A model generated the notes under the pieces. That model did not search any database and had not been told where the DNA came from. It saw only the letters and a list, made by a program, of their open reading frames with translations. This document shows positions 5,309 to 5,714 of a stretch of DNA of 5,714 bases, piece by piece (position 1 is the stretch's first letter; each line of letters begins with the position of its first letter). Made by a program: the position numbers and the translations under genes. The stretch covers positions 1-5,714 of the forward strand of contig CAKUKJ010000177.1 in assembly GCA_934662525.1 (NCBI GenBank). Direction: 5' to 3'. The stretch is from an uncultured Coriobacteriales bacterium (lineage in GTDB: Bacteria > Actinomycetota > Coriobacteriia > Coriobacteriales > UMGS124).

Positions 5309-5714
5309 GTGGGCATCCAGACGTTCAGCGAGGTTCGCACGAACGGCTATGTCTATGTGGACAAGACGGACTACATATATGACCTCGCCCATTGGTCGGG
5401 CAAGACATTCTTCTTGAGTCGGCCTCGTCGCTTTGGAAAGTCGCTGCTCATCTCGACTATGCAGGCGTATTTCGAGGGACGCTACGAGCTGTTCGAAGGG
5501 CTGGCTGTCTCTGAGCTTGAGGGCGGTGAGTGGGAGAGCTATCCGGTCATTCGGGTGGATCTTTCCACCGTCAAGACAACGGACTGCGACCAGCTCGTGC
5601 AGCTGCTCGAGTGGGCTCTCTCAGGCCTTGAGGATAAGTGGGGGCGCAACCCTGATGCGAAGACCCCGGGTTCTCGTTTTATGGCGCTCGTGCAGGCCGC
5701 TCACAAACAGACGG
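5309..5714 (+). CDS. AAA-ATPase-like protein (DUF1703-associated family), 5' part
   Basis: The window ends inside this gene, so 135 residues are seen. They match the start of the AAA-ATPase_like family (PF09820), which usually carries a C-terminal PD-(D/E)XK-type domain (PF08011, DUF1703). Landmarks are 'GIQTFSEVRTNGYVYVDKTD' at residues 2-21 and the nucleotide-binding loop 'FLSRPRRFGKSL' at 35-46, with the family's variant Walker A (RRFGKS). 'YPVIRVDLST' follows near residue 76. The start is uncertain. GTG 5309 has a GAGG site 6 nt upstream, yet the codons just before it read RYP, and homologs commonly begin with MxYPVGIQ-like sequence. GTG 5246 would include RYP but lacks a ribosome site, and no ATG is in frame before the upstream stop (5207-5209). 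The function is not established; members are multicopy and patchily spread in anaerobes. The rest lies beyond the window. Confidence 0.82.
   Translation, partial: MGIQTFSEVRTNGYVYVDKTDYIYDLAHWSGKTFFLSRPRRFGKSLLISTMQAYFEGRYELFEGLAVSELEGGEWESYPVIRVDLSTVKTTDCDQLVQLLEWALSGLEDKWGRNPDAKTPGSRFMALVQAAHKQT

Noticed and set aside
1..5714. CRISPR array, insertion sequence or attachment site
   Set aside because: No regularly spaced repeats, transposase or integrase gene, or paired terminal repeats are visible.

Overview
The window is high-GC DNA with strongly G/C-ending codons. It carries a flavoprotein of the FAD_binding_2 type, a Tat-exported multi-cysteine iron-sulfur protein and a LysR regulator. 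This mix is typical of anaerobic gut Actinobacteria of the Eggerthellaceae/Coriobacteriia, which have large sets of exported FAD and Fe-S reductase components. That placement is inference from gene content and composition; no rRNA or other marker gene is present.

Layout. 1-575: 3' end of a flavoprotein oxidoreductase gene on the + strand, cut by the window edge. 576-796: a large nested inverted repeat (582-651), then a textbook intrinsic terminator (724-751). 797-1303: a small alanine- and glutamate-rich coiled-coil protein of unknown function. 1304-1559: no convincing gene. 1560-2474 (minus strand): a complete LysR-family regulator. 2475-2783: the divergent control region, with two overlapping dyads and a good LysR-type T-N11-A box. 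2784-4466: a 560-residue Tat-exported 2x[4Fe-4S] ferredoxin-like protein with a second cysteine-rich region. 4467-4609: a spacer with a strong 42-nt hairpin. 4610-5134: hypA, a nickel/zinc metallochaperone for hydrogenase maturation, with an unusual C-terminal tail. 5135-5308: no convincing gene. 5309-5714: start of an AAA-ATPase-like gene (the family usually paired with a DUF1703 PD-(D/E)XK domain), cut by the window end.

How it fits together. The simplest reading is that the LysR protein controls the divergent Fe-S gene in response to an unknown small molecule. The Fe-S protein is exported folded through Tat and would pass electrons outside the membrane. hypA follows on the same strand after 143 bp, with no obvious terminator between, so co-transcription is possible. 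It hints at a nickel hydrogenase link, but no hydrogenase subunit or other hyp gene lies in the window. The flavoprotein upstream is separated by a strong terminator and is a different transcription unit. The AAA-ATPase-like gene belongs to a family that is multicopy and patchily distributed in anaerobes, so the right edge may be accessory DNA.

The items most worth a second look are the atypical cysteine-rich Fe-S protein next to a lone hypA, the hypA tail, the nested inverted repeat at 582-651, the structured hypA leader, and the operator-like dyads between lysR and the Fe-S gene.
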